Source of the DNA: Duganella radicis | GTDB taxonomy: Bacteria; Pseudomonadota; Gammaproteobacteria; Burkholderiales; Burkholderiaceae_D | Assembly (NCBI RefSeq): GCF_009720825.1 | Contig: NZ_WNKY01000004.1 | Span: 62,001 to 126,000, forward strand | Direction of reading: 5' to 3' | Length of the DNA: 64,000 nucleotides | In this document: positions 34,237-46,059 of the stretch, in pieces | Layout of the letters: each line of letters opens with the position of its first letter | How positions within the stretch are numbered: position 1 is the first letter of the stretch | Notes under the pieces: generated by a model | The model's database searches: none | Seen by the model: the letters and a program-made list of their open reading frames with translations, nothing else | Told to the model about the DNA's origin: nothing | Translations under genes and position numbers: made by a program

Positions 34237-35135
34237 TCCCGTACGTACTGGCGCGGTGAACAACCCATTACGCGCTTGAAGGCGGTGCTGAACGCGCTGT
34301 CGGACTCGTAGCCCAGTTGTTGCGAAATCACGGACACCGGCTGGCTGGAATGCACCAGCCGGTCCCCCGCCAGCAGCATGCGCCAGCGCGTCAGGTATTC
34401 CATTGGCGATGTACCGACTGTTTGCTTGAACTTTAGCGCCAGCGTGGAGCGCGACATGCCCACGTGCTGCGCCAGCGCCCCCAGCGTCCAGCGCTGCGCT
34501 GGATCGGCATGCAGCGCGCCGATGGCGCCACCGATCCGCGGATCGGCCAGGGCATAAAGCCAGCCCACACCGCCGCCAGCCTCCTCCGCCAGCACCAACC
34601 GCAATGCCTGCACCAGCATCATGTGCGCCATGTGCTGGGCTATCAGCGTATGGCCGGGCCGCTGTTCACGCAGCTCCGTCGCCAGGCGCTGCAAGGACCA
34701 GCGCAAAGTCTCGCGATCCGACTCCTTGTGCACGTGCGCGATCGGCGGCAAGGCCTCCAGCAAGATGCCGGTGTGCTTGCCGTTGAAGACAAAGTGGCCG
34801 CCGACCAGCAGGCAGCTGCCGCCATCGTTGATGACGCCAATGCCGCCAAGACGCCGCTGCCGCAGCACCTCCAGCGCATTCACGCTTGGCAGGGACAGGT
34901 CGCTGGCCAGGCGGAACGGACGGCCGCGCGGCAGCAGGAAACAGTCGCCGGTCCTCAGATGCACCGGCTCCTCCACGCCATCCACCGCCAGCCAGCACTG
35001 GCCTGAGACGATGGCATAGCACTTGATGCCGTCGTGCTGATGGAACTGTAGCGCCCATTCTCCGCCCACATCAAAGCCGCCGGCGACATAGCTGCGTGGC
35101 TTGAGCAGGGAGAGAACATCTGATAACGGGTCCAT
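34224..35135 (-). CDS. AraC-family regulator with cupin_6 domain
   Basis: 303 aa. Residues ~1-190 are a cupin_6 ligand domain (MDPLSDVLSLLKPRSYVAGGFDVGGEW start, LRTGDCFLLPRGRPFRL). Residues ~200-300 form the double HTH (LGALAQHVGMSRSTLALKFKQTVGTSPMEYLTRWRM, ISQQLGYESDSAFSTAFKRVMGCSPRQYV). The gene is divergent from an NAD-dependent epimerase-type gene, the usual arrangement in which it activates the neighbour. Its 3' end overlaps the allC fusion by 13 bp. Confidence 0.92.
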   Translation of the reverse strand: MDPLSDVLSLLKPRSYVAGGFDVGGEWALQFHQHDGIKCYAIVSGQCWLAVDGVEEPVHLRTGDCFLLPRGRPFRLASDLSLPSVNALEVLRQRRLGGIGVINDGGSCLLVGGHFVFNGKHTGILLEALPPIAHVHKESDRETLRWSLQRLATELREQRPGHTLIAQHMAHMMLVQALRLVLAEEAGGGVGWLYALADPRIGGAIGALHADPAQRWTLGALAQHVGMSRSTLALKFKQTVGTSPMEYLTRWRMLLAGDRLVHSSQPVSVISQQLGYESDSAFSTAFKRVMGCSPRQYVRDQAL

Positions 35136-35141
35136 GATTTT

Positions 35142-35187
35142 CGGACGATCGCGAGGAAAATATGGATTCTACAGCATGGATCGTCCG
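35142..35187. promoter_or_regulatory. spaced inverted repeat, candidate AraC operator
   Basis: CGGACGATC at 35142-35150 and its exact reverse complement GATCGTCCG at 35179-35187, 28 bp apart, in the 96-bp gap between divergent araC-type and epimerase genes. Centre-to-centre distance is 37 bp, about 3.5 helical turns. Confidence 0.5.
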
Positions 35188-35231
35188 GGCGCACACCACT
35201 ATCATGCTCCCATCTGAACAAGGAGATGGAC

Positions 35232-36152
35232 ATGAAAGTATTTGTTACAGGCGCCACCGGCTGGGTGGGTTCGGCCATCATCACTGAATTGCTGGACGCC
35301 GGCCATGAGGTATTGGGACTGGCTCGCCGCGTGGAGGGCGCGGAGACGCTGGCCCGGCGCGGCATCGCCGTGCATCGCGGCGAATTGTCGGACACGGAGA
35401 GCATGGCGGCCGGCGCGCGCTCGTGCGATGGTGTGATCCACACTGCCTTTATCCATGACTTCAAAGACTTCCACGCCGCTGGCGAAACCGATCGTGCCGC
35501 CATTGCGGCCATGGGCGAAGCACTGGCCGGCACCGGCAAGCCGCTGATCACCACCTCCGGCAGCGCCTTGCTCAAGCATGGCGTGATCGGCACGGAAGAT
35601 GACGGCCCGGATCGCGGCGGCCCGGCACAGCACCGCACGGCGTCGGAGGAACTGACGCTGGCGCTGGCCGCGCGCGGCGTGCGCTCCTCACTGGTGCGTT
35701 TGCCGCCGTCCGTCCACGGCGAAGGCGACTACGGCTTTGCACCGCGCCTGGTCGATATCGCGCGCGCCAACGGCGTGTCGGCGTACATCGGCGCCGGCGA
35801 AAACCGCTGGCCTGCCGTACACCGCTTCGACGCGGCGCGGCTGTACCGGCTGGTGCTGGAGCACGGCCTGGCGGGCAAGCGGTATCACGCCATCGCGGAA
35901 CAAGGCATCGCCACGCGCGAGATCGCGGCAACGATCGGCAAAGGCTTGCATTTGCCGGTGGTGAGCATATCGGCAGCGGAGGCTCCCGAGCACTTTGGCT
36001 TCCTGGCGCGATTCTTTGCCGCTGACTGCCCTGCCTCCAACACGCAGACGCAGCGACAACTGGGGTGGACGCCTACCGGACCGGGACTGATCGAAGATCT
36101 GGAGCCGCACTACTTCCGAGGCCAAGCAGTGCGGCCGCCACTTGCGCGATGA
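35232..36152 (+). CDS. NAD-dependent epimerase/dehydratase-family (SDR) protein
   Basis: 306 aa from the ATG at 35232: AAGGAG lies 6 bp before it, and too close to the ATG at 35226. The N-terminal Rossmann motif TGATGWVGSAI and HTAFIHDFKDF are typical of atypical SDRs; the family's YxxxK active site is not obvious (the corresponding region reads QHRTASEEL). Residues ~150-230 contain RLPPSVHGEGDYGF and a substrate domain. Probably an NAD(P)-dependent reductase of unknown substrate controlled by the divergent AraC protein. The 3' end overlaps the next gene by 80 bp. Confidence 0.87.
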   Translation: MKVFVTGATGWVGSAIITELLDAGHEVLGLARRVEGAETLARRGIAVHRGELSDTESMAAGARSCDGVIHTAFIHDFKDFHAAGETDRAAIAAMGEALAGTGKPLITTSGSALLKHGVIGTEDDGPDRGGPAQHRTASEELTLALAARGVRSSLVRLPPSVHGEGDYGFAPRLVDIARANGVSAYIGAGENRWPAVHRFDAARLYRLVLEHGLAGKRYHAIAEQGIATREIAATIGKGLHLPVVSISAAEAPEHFGFLARFFAADCPASNTQTQRQLGWTPTGPGLIEDLEPHYFRGQAVRPPLAR

Positions 36153-37461
36153 CTGGCGCCCAGCCGCCATCGCGCGGCTGACGGAACAGCCGCATGGTGG
36201 GATACCACGGCGTGTCGTCGCGATCCGTCATCCAGCGCCAGTCGCAGCGATAGTCGGGCAGCAGCAGCCAGCACGGCTTGCCCAGTGCACCGGCCAGATG
36301 CGCCACGGCCGTGTCCACGCTGATCACCAGATCGAGATTGGCGATGACTGCGGCGGTCTCCGCAAAGTCGGCGAGCAATGCGCCGACCGGTTGCAGCTCC
36401 ATCCCCGCTGGAGGCAATAACGCCTCCTCCTCGCCCGCTCCCTTTTGCAGGCTGACGAAATGTACCGGCGCCGAGGCCAGCGGCGCGAGTGAGAGCAGCG
36501 ATGGCAGCGAACGGTCGGCATCGTTCTCGAAGTTGCTGTTGCCACGCCACGCAAGGCCGACGCGCAAGCCTTGCGGTGGCAGCACCCCGCGCCAATGCCC
36601 AACCAGCTCCGGCTGCGATTGCAGATACGGCACGACCGCGGGAATGGTCTCCATCGTGGTGCCGAACAAGCCCGGCAAGCGCATGGGCCGCGTCCAGTAA
36701 TCCCATCCGCCGGACAGCGCTTCGCCCAGCGCATGCACACGGCCCACGCCCGGCAGCGTGGCGAACAAGCGCTGCAAGGCCGGATGGCACACCACATCCA
36801 CCCGCGCCGCGCCGCGTGCCTTGAGCAGCGGGGCGTAGCGGCAGAAGTGAATCATGTCGCCATGTCCGGCCTCCAGCCCGATCACGATAGACTTGCCAGC
36901 CAGCGGCTCGCCTTCCCAGAAAGCGCAATCGAAGGACAGCGGAAAACGGTCGAACTGCCAGCGCGCTTCCAGCATGCGCCAGCCTTCTTCCAACCGCGCC
37001 TGCCGCAGCAGCAGGTAACTGAGATTGAAGCGCGCCCGCGCATGGCCCGGCTCCAGCGCCAACGCGCGCCGATAGCAAGCCTCGCCCTCTTCTTCGCGAT
37101 GCGTGCATACCAGCAGTACGCCTAGCTGGCTCCATGCCGCCGGCTCGTCCGGCGCCAGCGTCACCGCCGTCCGCATCGCCGCCTCCGATTCGGCAAAACG
37201 CTTTTCCTTCAACAGCAGCGCCCCAAGATTCCGCTGCAACTGCGCGTGGTCCGGCATCAGCGCAATCGCCTGTCGGTAATGGAACTCCGCCTCCGCCGCA
37301 GCGCCCTGTTGCTCCTTTAGATATCCCAGATTCGCTCGTGCCGCGGCATGCCAGGGTTGCGCATCCAGCACTTGCAGATAACAGGCCTCGGCCCCGACAA
37401 AGTCGCCAGCGGCCATGCGGTGATTGGCATCGAAATAAAGCTGCTGAGGGTCGGTCGTCAT
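36073..37461 (-). CDS. TPR protein with GT9/heptosyltransferase-like domain
   Basis: 462 aa. Residues ~5-160 hold four or five TPR repeats (AARANLGYLKEQQGAAAEAEFHYRQAIAL, LQRNLGALLLKEKRFAESEAAMR, AWSQLGVLLVCTHREEEGEACYRRALAL). Residues ~180-450 resemble the C-terminal part of glycosyltransferase family 9 (KSIVIGLEAGHGDMIHFCRYAPLLKARG, RVGLAWRGN, ISVDTAVAHLAGALGKPCWLLLP). Related proteins modify surface or flagellar polypeptides. The ATG overlaps the stop of the GGDEF-EAL gene. Sugar donor and target unknown. Confidence 0.87.
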   Translation of the reverse strand: MTTDPQQLYFDANHRMAAGDFVGAEACYLQVLDAQPWHAAARANLGYLKEQQGAAAEAEFHYRQAIALMPDHAQLQRNLGALLLKEKRFAESEAAMRTAVTLAPDEPAAWSQLGVLLVCTHREEEGEACYRRALALEPGHARARFNLSYLLLRQARLEEGWRMLEARWQFDRFPLSFDCAFWEGEPLAGKSIVIGLEAGHGDMIHFCRYAPLLKARGAARVDVVCHPALQRLFATLPGVGRVHALGEALSGGWDYWTRPMRLPGLFGTTMETIPAVVPYLQSQPELVGHWRGVLPPQGLRVGLAWRGNSNFENDADRSLPSLLSLAPLASAPVHFVSLQKGAGEEEALLPPAGMELQPVGALLADFAETAAVIANLDLVISVDTAVAHLAGALGKPCWLLLPDYRCDWRWMTDRDDTPWYPTMRLFRQPRDGGWAPVIAQVAAALLGLGSSAAPDLRSVPVR

Positions 37462-39131
37462 CGATGAAGAAAATCCGCCAGCTGCGATTCCGGCAGCGGC
37501 TTGCTGTACAAATAGCCTTGATAATAATGGCAGCCCTCTGCCATGACAAACGAAAGCTGCTCCGGCGTTTCAACGCCTTCCGCCAGTATCGACATCCCCA
37601 GCGTTTTACCCAGGCCGACGATCATGCGCACGATGGCGGCACCATGACCTTCCTTCAACGCGTCCCAGATAAAGGAGCGGTCGATCTTCAGCTGCGACAG
37701 CGGCAGCCGGTGCAGATAGGAGAGCGACGAATAGCCGGTACCAAAATCGTCCACCGCAAAGCGCACGCCCAGCTCGCGCAGGCGCAGCATCTTCTGGATG
37801 GCACTCTCCACATCATTGAGCAGCAGGCTCTCGGTCAGCTCCAGCCGCAGGCGGTCCGGCCGCGCGCCGGTTTGCTTCAGTACAGCCATCACCTGTTCGA
37901 CAAAATCCGGACGATGGAACTGGACCGCGCTGACATTCACCGACATGTCCAGCGCCGCGGTGCGCTCGTCGCCAGCCCAACGCGCCAACAAGCCACAAGC
38001 CTCGATCAGCACCCAGCAGCCAAGCCGCAGGATCATATTGGTCTCTTCCGCCACCGGAATGAATTCCGCCGGCGACACCATTCCACGCTGCGGATGGCGC
38101 CAGCGCACCAGCGCCTCCACGCCCGACAGCTCGCCGCCGATACTGGCCAACGGTTGGTAATGAAGCTCGAACTCCTTGTTGACAAGGGCTCGCCTCAGGT
38201 CCGTCTCCAGCTCCGCGCGCGCCGACACCCGCGCTTCCATCGCCGGATCGAAGAAGGATACGTTGTTGCGGCCCGCAGCCTTGGCCTGGTACATCGCCAG
38301 GTCGGCCCGTTTCAATATATCGTCAATGCTGACATTCTCGCGCCCGAACAAGGCAACGCCGATACTGGGTGTGCTGTAATGCTCGACACCTTCGACATCG
38401 AAAGGCGCGTGAAATGCTTGCAGCAGCTTGGCGGCGATGTCCCGCGCCAGCGCCGCCGCATCGGTTCCCAGCTCCTCCAGCAGCACCACGAATTCATCGC
38501 CGCCGAAGCGCGCCACGGTATCGCAACCGCGCACCGCATCGTTCAGGCGATCCGCCACCTGTTGCAACAGCAGGTCGCCCTTGTCGTGGCCGCGCGTGTC
38601 GTTGATGCTTTTGAAGTGATCCAGATCGATGAACAGCACCGCGCCCGGGCGGCCGTTGCGCCGGCTCAGTGACAGCGCATGCCCAAGACGATCCAGCAGC
38701 AGCTGCCGATTCGGCAGGCCTGTCAGCTTGTCGTAGAAGGCGAGGCGGTGATTCTCCGCCTCCCTGGCCCGGCGTTCGCTGATGTCGCGAAAGTAGATCG
38801 TCAGGCCCTCTTCCGATGGATAGGCACGGATCTCGGTCCACAGGTCGAGCGGCGCGTAGTGCTCCTCGAACGTCACCGCCGTATTGGTTTCCACTGCCTT
38901 GTGATAAGCGCGATAATAAGGTCCGCCTACCGACTCCGGAAATACCTCCCAAAGATTACGCCCAAGTACGTCCTCGCGCTTAACCTTGGTCAGGCGCTCC
39001 GCATTGCCGTTCATGTAGCGGATTTCCCAATCATGGCCCAGCATCAGCACCGCATCGGAGATGCTCTCCAGCGTGGCGGTCAACGCTGCCGCCCGCAAGG
39101 CCTGCGTATGCGATTTGATTGGTCCTTGCAT
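37458..39131 (-). CDS. PAS-GGDEF-EAL cyclic-di-GMP protein
   Basis: 557 aa from the ATG at 39131 (a TTG nine codons upstream is less likely). PAS domain at ~15-115 (LESISDAVLMLGHDWEIRYMN, LWEVFPESVGGPYYRAYHK). GGDEF domain with intact FGGDEF active site; no RxxD inhibitory site is seen before it. EAL domain with EALVRWRHP, NVSAVQF, DDFGTGYSSL and LKIDRSF, which retain phosphodiesterase residues. It could make or break c-di-GMP depending on the PAS input. Overlaps the TPR gene by 4 bp. Confidence 0.93.
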   Translation of the reverse strand: MQGPIKSHTQALRAAALTATLESISDAVLMLGHDWEIRYMNGNAERLTKVKREDVLGRNLWEVFPESVGGPYYRAYHKAVETNTAVTFEEHYAPLDLWTEIRAYPSEEGLTIYFRDISERRAREAENHRLAFYDKLTGLPNRQLLLDRLGHALSLSRRNGRPGAVLFIDLDHFKSINDTRGHDKGDLLLQQVADRLNDAVRGCDTVARFGGDEFVVLLEELGTDAAALARDIAAKLLQAFHAPFDVEGVEHYSTPSIGVALFGRENVSIDDILKRADLAMYQAKAAGRNNVSFFDPAMEARVSARAELETDLRRALVNKEFELHYQPLASIGGELSGVEALVRWRHPQRGMVSPAEFIPVAEETNMILRLGCWVLIEACGLLARWAGDERTAALDMSVNVSAVQFHRPDFVEQVMAVLKQTGARPDRLRLELTESLLLNDVESAIQKMLRLRELGVRFAVDDFGTGYSSLSYLHRLPLSQLKIDRSFIWDALKEGHGAAIVRMIVGLGKTLGMSILAEGVETPEQLSFVMAEGCHYYQGYLYSKPLPESQLADFLHR

Positions 39132-39171
39132 GGTAAAAGCCGCCACTGTGGTGATCAATACCCAGTATGCG

Positions 39172-39187
39172 CCCGGCTTGCGCCGGG
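39172..39187 (-). terminator. GC-rich hairpin after the pyrimidine operon (weak terminator)
   Basis: CCCGGC-TTGC-GCCGGG, six perfect pairs with a 4-base loop, located 14 bp past the hyuC stop codon. No T-tract follows on the minus strand, so termination would have to be partial or factor-assisted. Confidence 0.35.
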
Positions 39188-39200
39188 GTCAAACGATTGC

Positions 39201-40427
39201 TTAAACCACCCGGGCACGTTCCAGCATGGCGTGCAGCAGGACGTTACAGCCAGCTTCCAGATGTTCGGCCTTGGCATCCTCGATTTCATTGTGGCTGATG
39301 CCATCCTTGCAGGGCACGAAAATCATGCCGGCTGGCGCCAGGCGGGCGGCATAGATCGCGTCATGTCCTGCGCCGGAGACCACGTCCATCGTGGAGTATC
39401 CCAGCTTGGCGGTGGCGCTGCGCACCGCATCCACGCACTCGGGATGGAAGGGGCATGGCGGATAGTAGGACACGCGCTCGATCGAAATCTTCAAGCCCGT
39501 TTCGCCACGGGTCTTGTCGATAAAGGCCAGCATCTCCTCGTGCATGGTGTTGAGCAGCTCATCGTTCACGTTGCGCAGATCGATGCTGAATTTGACTTCG
39601 CCCGGAATCACATTGCGGCTGTTGGGGAACACCTGCACCATGCCGACCGTGCCGCGGCCATACGGTGGATAGCGGTTGGCGATGGCCACCACTTCCTGCA
39701 TGATGCGGGTGGAGACTTGCAGCGCGTCCTTCCGCAAATGCATCGGCGTTGGACCGGCGTGCGCCTCCATTCCGGTGACCACGCAGTCATACCACGAAAG
39801 GCCCATCACGGCCGGCACCACGCCAATCACCTTGTCGGCATCTTCCAGCACCGGACCTTGTTCGATGTGTGTTTCGAAGTAGGCGCCGATCGGATGATCG
39901 CCGGGCACTTGCGGGCCCTTGTAGCCGATGCGTTCCAGTTCTTCGCCGACCGACTTGCCTTCGACGTCACGCGCCGCATAGGCGGTTTCCAGGCTGAATG
40001 CGCCACAGAATACGCCGGAGCCCATCATCACCGGCACGAAGCGCGAGCCCTCCTCGTTGGTCCAAAAAGCGACTTCAATCGGCGCTTCGGTTTTGATCTT
40101 GAGGTCATTCAGCGTGCGTACCACTTCCAGCCCGGCCAGCACGCCGTAATTGCCGTCGAATTTGCCGCCGGTGGGCTGAGTGTCGATATGGCTGCCGGTC
40201 ATCACCGGCGGCAGCGCGTTGTTGGTGCCATCGCGACGCATGAAGACGTTGCCGATCTGGTCGATCGTAATCGACATGCCGGCTTCCTTGCCCCAACTGA
40301 CCACCAGGTCGCGCCCCTGTTTATCGAGATCGGTCAGCGCCAGGCGCTTGACGCCGCCCTTCTCCGTTGCGCCGATTTTCGCCAGTTCCATCAGCGAGGC
40401 CCACAGGCGCTCTCCGTTGATTTTCAT
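39201..40427 (-). CDS. hyuC: beta-ureidopropionase / N-carbamoyl-amino-acid hydrolase (M20)
   Basis: 408 aa. M20 metal ligands in TGSHIDTQPTGGKFDGNYG, TNEEGSRFVP and ETHIEQGPVLE, plus GMEAHAGPTPMHLRKDA in the dimerisation domain and SGAGHDAIYAA. This is the bacterial beta-alanine synthase type, cutting N-carbamoyl-beta-alanine to beta-alanine, CO2 and ammonia. Last gene of the reductive pyrimidine operon; SD TAAGGAG; 10 bp from hydA. The neighbouring UraD-AllC protein has the same enzyme fold but acts on allantoate. Confidence 0.92.
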   Translation of the reverse strand: MKINGERLWASLMELAKIGATEKGGVKRLALTDLDKQGRDLVVSWGKEAGMSITIDQIGNVFMRRDGTNNALPPVMTGSHIDTQPTGGKFDGNYGVLAGLEVVRTLNDLKIKTEAPIEVAFWTNEEGSRFVPVMMGSGVFCGAFSLETAYAARDVEGKSVGEELERIGYKGPQVPGDHPIGAYFETHIEQGPVLEDADKVIGVVPAVMGLSWYDCVVTGMEAHAGPTPMHLRKDALQVSTRIMQEVVAIANRYPPYGRGTVGMVQVFPNSRNVIPGEVKFSIDLRNVNDELLNTMHEEMLAFIDKTRGETGLKISIERVSYYPPCPFHPECVDAVRSATAKLGYSTMDVVSGAGHDAIYAARLAPAGMIFVPCKDGISHNEIEDAKAEHLEAGCNVLLHAMLERARVV

Positions 40428-40437
40428 GTGAAGCTCC

Positions 40438-43327
<2,890 letters not shown>

Positions 43328-43377
43328 GGCGTTCTCCCTAAAGGTTTAGTGTCCCTTTTTTATTGCAATTTCCGTAC

Positions 43378-44673
43378 CTAAGCCGTTTCAGCCACCTTGA
43401 TGTTTTCCGCGCGCGGATTGCGTGGGTCCTGCGTCCAGTTCATGTATGGCTTGCCGGTATCCTGCGGCACCATGGTGATGCAGCCCTGCACCGGACAGGT
43501 GATCTCGCACAGATTACACCCAACGCATTCCTCTTTGTTGACTTCATAAGTGCGCGCGCCAGTGGCGGCATCGATCAGTTGATTGATCGACTGATGCGAT
43601 GTATCTTCGCAAGCCACGTAGCAGCGGCCGCACTTGATGCACTCATCCTGATTGATTTGCGCGATGACCTGATAGTTCATGTTCAGGTATTTCCAATCGG
43701 TGGTGTTGGGTACCGCCTTGCCCTGGAAATCGCTGATGCGCTGATAGCCCTTCTGGTCCATCCAACGCGACAGGCCGTCCTTCATCTCTTCAACGATGCG
43801 GAAACCATGCAGCATGGCGGCGGTGCAAACCTGCACGCAGCCCGATCCCAGTGCCATGAACTCCGCCGCGTCGCGCCAATTGCCGATACCACCGATGCCG
43901 GAAATCGGCAGGCCGGCGGTCTGCGGATCGCGCGCGATCTCAGCCACCATGTTGAGCGCAATCGGCTTCACCGCCGAACCGCAATAGCCGCCGTGCGTGC
44001 TGGCGCCGCCCACAATGGGAAACGCCACCATCTGGTCCAGGTCCAGGTGCGTGATGGAGTTGATGGTATTGATCAGCGAGACCGCATCCGCGCCACCCGC
44101 CTTGGCAGCGCGCGCCGGCGCCCGCACATCGGTGATGTTGGGCGTGAGCTTGACGATGACAGGCAGCCTGGTGTTCTGCTTGCACCAGCGCGTGACCATC
44201 TCCACGTACTCCGGCACCTGTCCCACCGCCGCGCCCATGCCGCGTTCCGGCATGCCGTGCGGGCAGCCGAAATTCAGTTCGATGCCATCGGCGCCGGTGG
44301 CTTCCACCAGCGGCAAGATGTCGGCCCACAGCCGCTCCTCGCATGGCAGCATCAGCGACACAATGATCACGCGGTCCGGCCAATCCTTCTTCACCTGCGT
44401 AATCTCTTGCAGGTTGATCGCCAGCGAGCGGTCGGTAATCAACTCGATGTTGTTGAAGCCGAGGACTTCGCGGTTCTTGCCGTAGTGGGCCGAATAGCGC
44501 GACGACACGTTGACGGCGGCAGGATCTTCGCCCAGCGTCTTCCACACCACGCCGCCCCATCCCGCTTCAAATGCGCGCACCACGTTGTAGGCCTTGTCCG
44601 TGGGCGGCGCGGAGGCCAGCCAGAACGGATTGATGGACTTGATGCCGCAGAATTCTATGCTCAGGTCAGCCAT
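43378..44673 (-). CDS. preA: NAD-dependent dihydropyrimidine dehydrogenase subunit PreA
   Basis: 431 aa. FMN TIM barrel with INPFWLASAPPT, NFGCPHGMPERGMG (catalytic Cys in the barrel loop), KLTPNITDV and GIGGIGNWRDAAEF. A C-terminal ferredoxin-like part has CIKCGRCYVAC and CVGCNLCEITCP for two [4Fe-4S] clusters. Reduces uracil and thymine with electrons from PreT. The ATG shares one base with the preT stop codon (TAATG). Confidence 0.96.
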   Translation of the reverse strand: MADLSIEFCGIKSINPFWLASAPPTDKAYNVVRAFEAGWGGVVWKTLGEDPAAVNVSSRYSAHYGKNREVLGFNNIELITDRSLAINLQEITQVKKDWPDRVIIVSLMLPCEERLWADILPLVEATGADGIELNFGCPHGMPERGMGAAVGQVPEYVEMVTRWCKQNTRLPVIVKLTPNITDVRAPARAAKAGGADAVSLINTINSITHLDLDQMVAFPIVGGASTHGGYCGSAVKPIALNMVAEIARDPQTAGLPISGIGGIGNWRDAAEFMALGSGCVQVCTAAMLHGFRIVEEMKDGLSRWMDQKGYQRISDFQGKAVPNTTDWKYLNMNYQVIAQINQDECIKCGRCYVACEDTSHQSINQLIDAATGARTYEVNKEECVGCNLCEITCPVQGCITMVPQDTGKPYMNWTQDPRNPRAENIKVAETA

Positions 44674-46043
44674 TATGCAGCCTCCTTCAGACCGTTGATA
44701 TCGGCATGGATGGCGTGCGCCGCCAGCTTGCCATGTTGGACCGCTTGCACGGTCAGATCCTGCCCGGGCGCCACACAGTCGCCGCCGGCGTAGATGCGCG
44801 GCAGGACTGTGCGGAACTGATCGTCGACGTGGATTTTGTCGCCGTCGCGTTTCAGCGTTTTCGCCAGCGGATCGCTGATGCTCGTTTCGTCCATGCTCTG
44901 GCCGATGGCCTTGAAGATGGCGTCCGCCGCAATCTCGAAGGTCTCGCCGGTGCCGGACAGGCGGCCGTTCACCACCGCTGTTTTTTCAAAGCGCATGCCG
45001 CGCACGCGGCCCGTGTCGTCCAGCAGCACCTGCTGCGGCTGTGCCCAGGTGCGCATGCGGACCTGATTTTCCTTTGCGATGTGCTGCTCATGTCCGGTCG
45101 CGCTCATGGCTTCGAAGCCGCGACGATAGACCAGCGTGACCTCCTCCGCACCGAGGCGCTGGATTTGCACCGCCATGTCAATCGCCGTGTTGCCGGCGCC
45201 GATGACGATGGCGCGCGATGGCACCGGCAACTGGCTCAGATCATCCGACTGGCGCAGCGCGGCGATGTAGTCGACGGCGGCCAGCAGGCCTGGAGCATCC
45301 TCGCCGGTCAGGCCCATTTGCTTGCTGGCGCCGAGGCCGAGGCCAAGGAACACAGCATCGTAATTGGCGTGCAGCTGTTTCAGTTGCACGTTCACGCCCA
45401 GCGCCTGTCCATGCTTGATGGTGATGCCGCCGATTTGCAGCAGGAACTCGACTTCCTTCTGCGCGAAGTTGTCGGTCAGCTTGTACTTGGCGATGCCGTA
45501 TTCATTCAGGCCGCCGGATTTCTCTTTCGCTTCGTAGATCACCACCTCGTTGCCCAGCATGGCGAGGCGGTGGGCGCAGGACAGGCCCGCGGGACCGGCG
45601 CCAACGACCGCGATCTTCTTGCCGGTGGAGGGACCGCGCTTGAAGGGATGCTGCTCGAACCGCATGTTATCGATGGCATAGCGTTGCAGCAGGCCGATTT
45701 TCACCGGCTGGCCTTCGGCATCATGATTGCGCACGCAGGCGTCTTCGCACAGGATTTCGGTCGGACAGACGCGTGAGCAGCTGCCGCCCAAAATATTTTG
45801 CTTGAGGATGCCGGCGGCGGCGCCGTTGATATTTTCATCGTGGATGTTGCGGATAAAACTGGCCACATCGATCTCCGATGGGCAGATGCGCGTGCACGGC
45901 GCATCGTAGCAATACAGGCAGCGCGAACTTTCAATCGCAGCCTGCCGCGCGCTCAATGCCGGCGCCAGGTCAGTGAAGTGTTTCGCCAGTGATTCATTGG
46001 CTTCCTTCGATTTCGGCAGGTAGCTTAGCGATTCGAGAATCAT
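44673..46043 (-). CDS. preT: NAD-dependent dihydropyrimidine dehydrogenase subunit PreT
   Basis: 456 aa. N-terminal Fe-S domain (SRCLYCYDAPCTRICPSEID, GGSCSRVCPTEILCEDACV), FAD-binding VVGAGPAGLSCAHRLA at ~145, and a second Rossmann segment VIGAGNTAIDMAVQ for NAD(P)H. The C-terminal YAGGDCVAPGQDLTVQAVQHGKLAA closes the fold. Passes electrons from NADH to PreA. Forms one continuous pathway unit with preA; 16 bp downstream of mmsA. Confidence 0.96.
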   Translation of the reverse strand: MILESLSYLPKSKEANESLAKHFTDLAPALSARQAAIESSRCLYCYDAPCTRICPSEIDVASFIRNIHDENINGAAAGILKQNILGGSCSRVCPTEILCEDACVRNHDAEGQPVKIGLLQRYAIDNMRFEQHPFKRGPSTGKKIAVVGAGPAGLSCAHRLAMLGNEVVIYEAKEKSGGLNEYGIAKYKLTDNFAQKEVEFLLQIGGITIKHGQALGVNVQLKQLHANYDAVFLGLGLGASKQMGLTGEDAPGLLAAVDYIAALRQSDDLSQLPVPSRAIVIGAGNTAIDMAVQIQRLGAEEVTLVYRRGFEAMSATGHEQHIAKENQVRMRTWAQPQQVLLDDTGRVRGMRFEKTAVVNGRLSGTGETFEIAADAIFKAIGQSMDETSISDPLAKTLKRDGDKIHVDDQFRTVLPRIYAGGDCVAPGQDLTVQAVQHGKLAAHAIHADINGLKEAA

Positions 46044-46059
46044 GATTTTCCTCAGTAGG

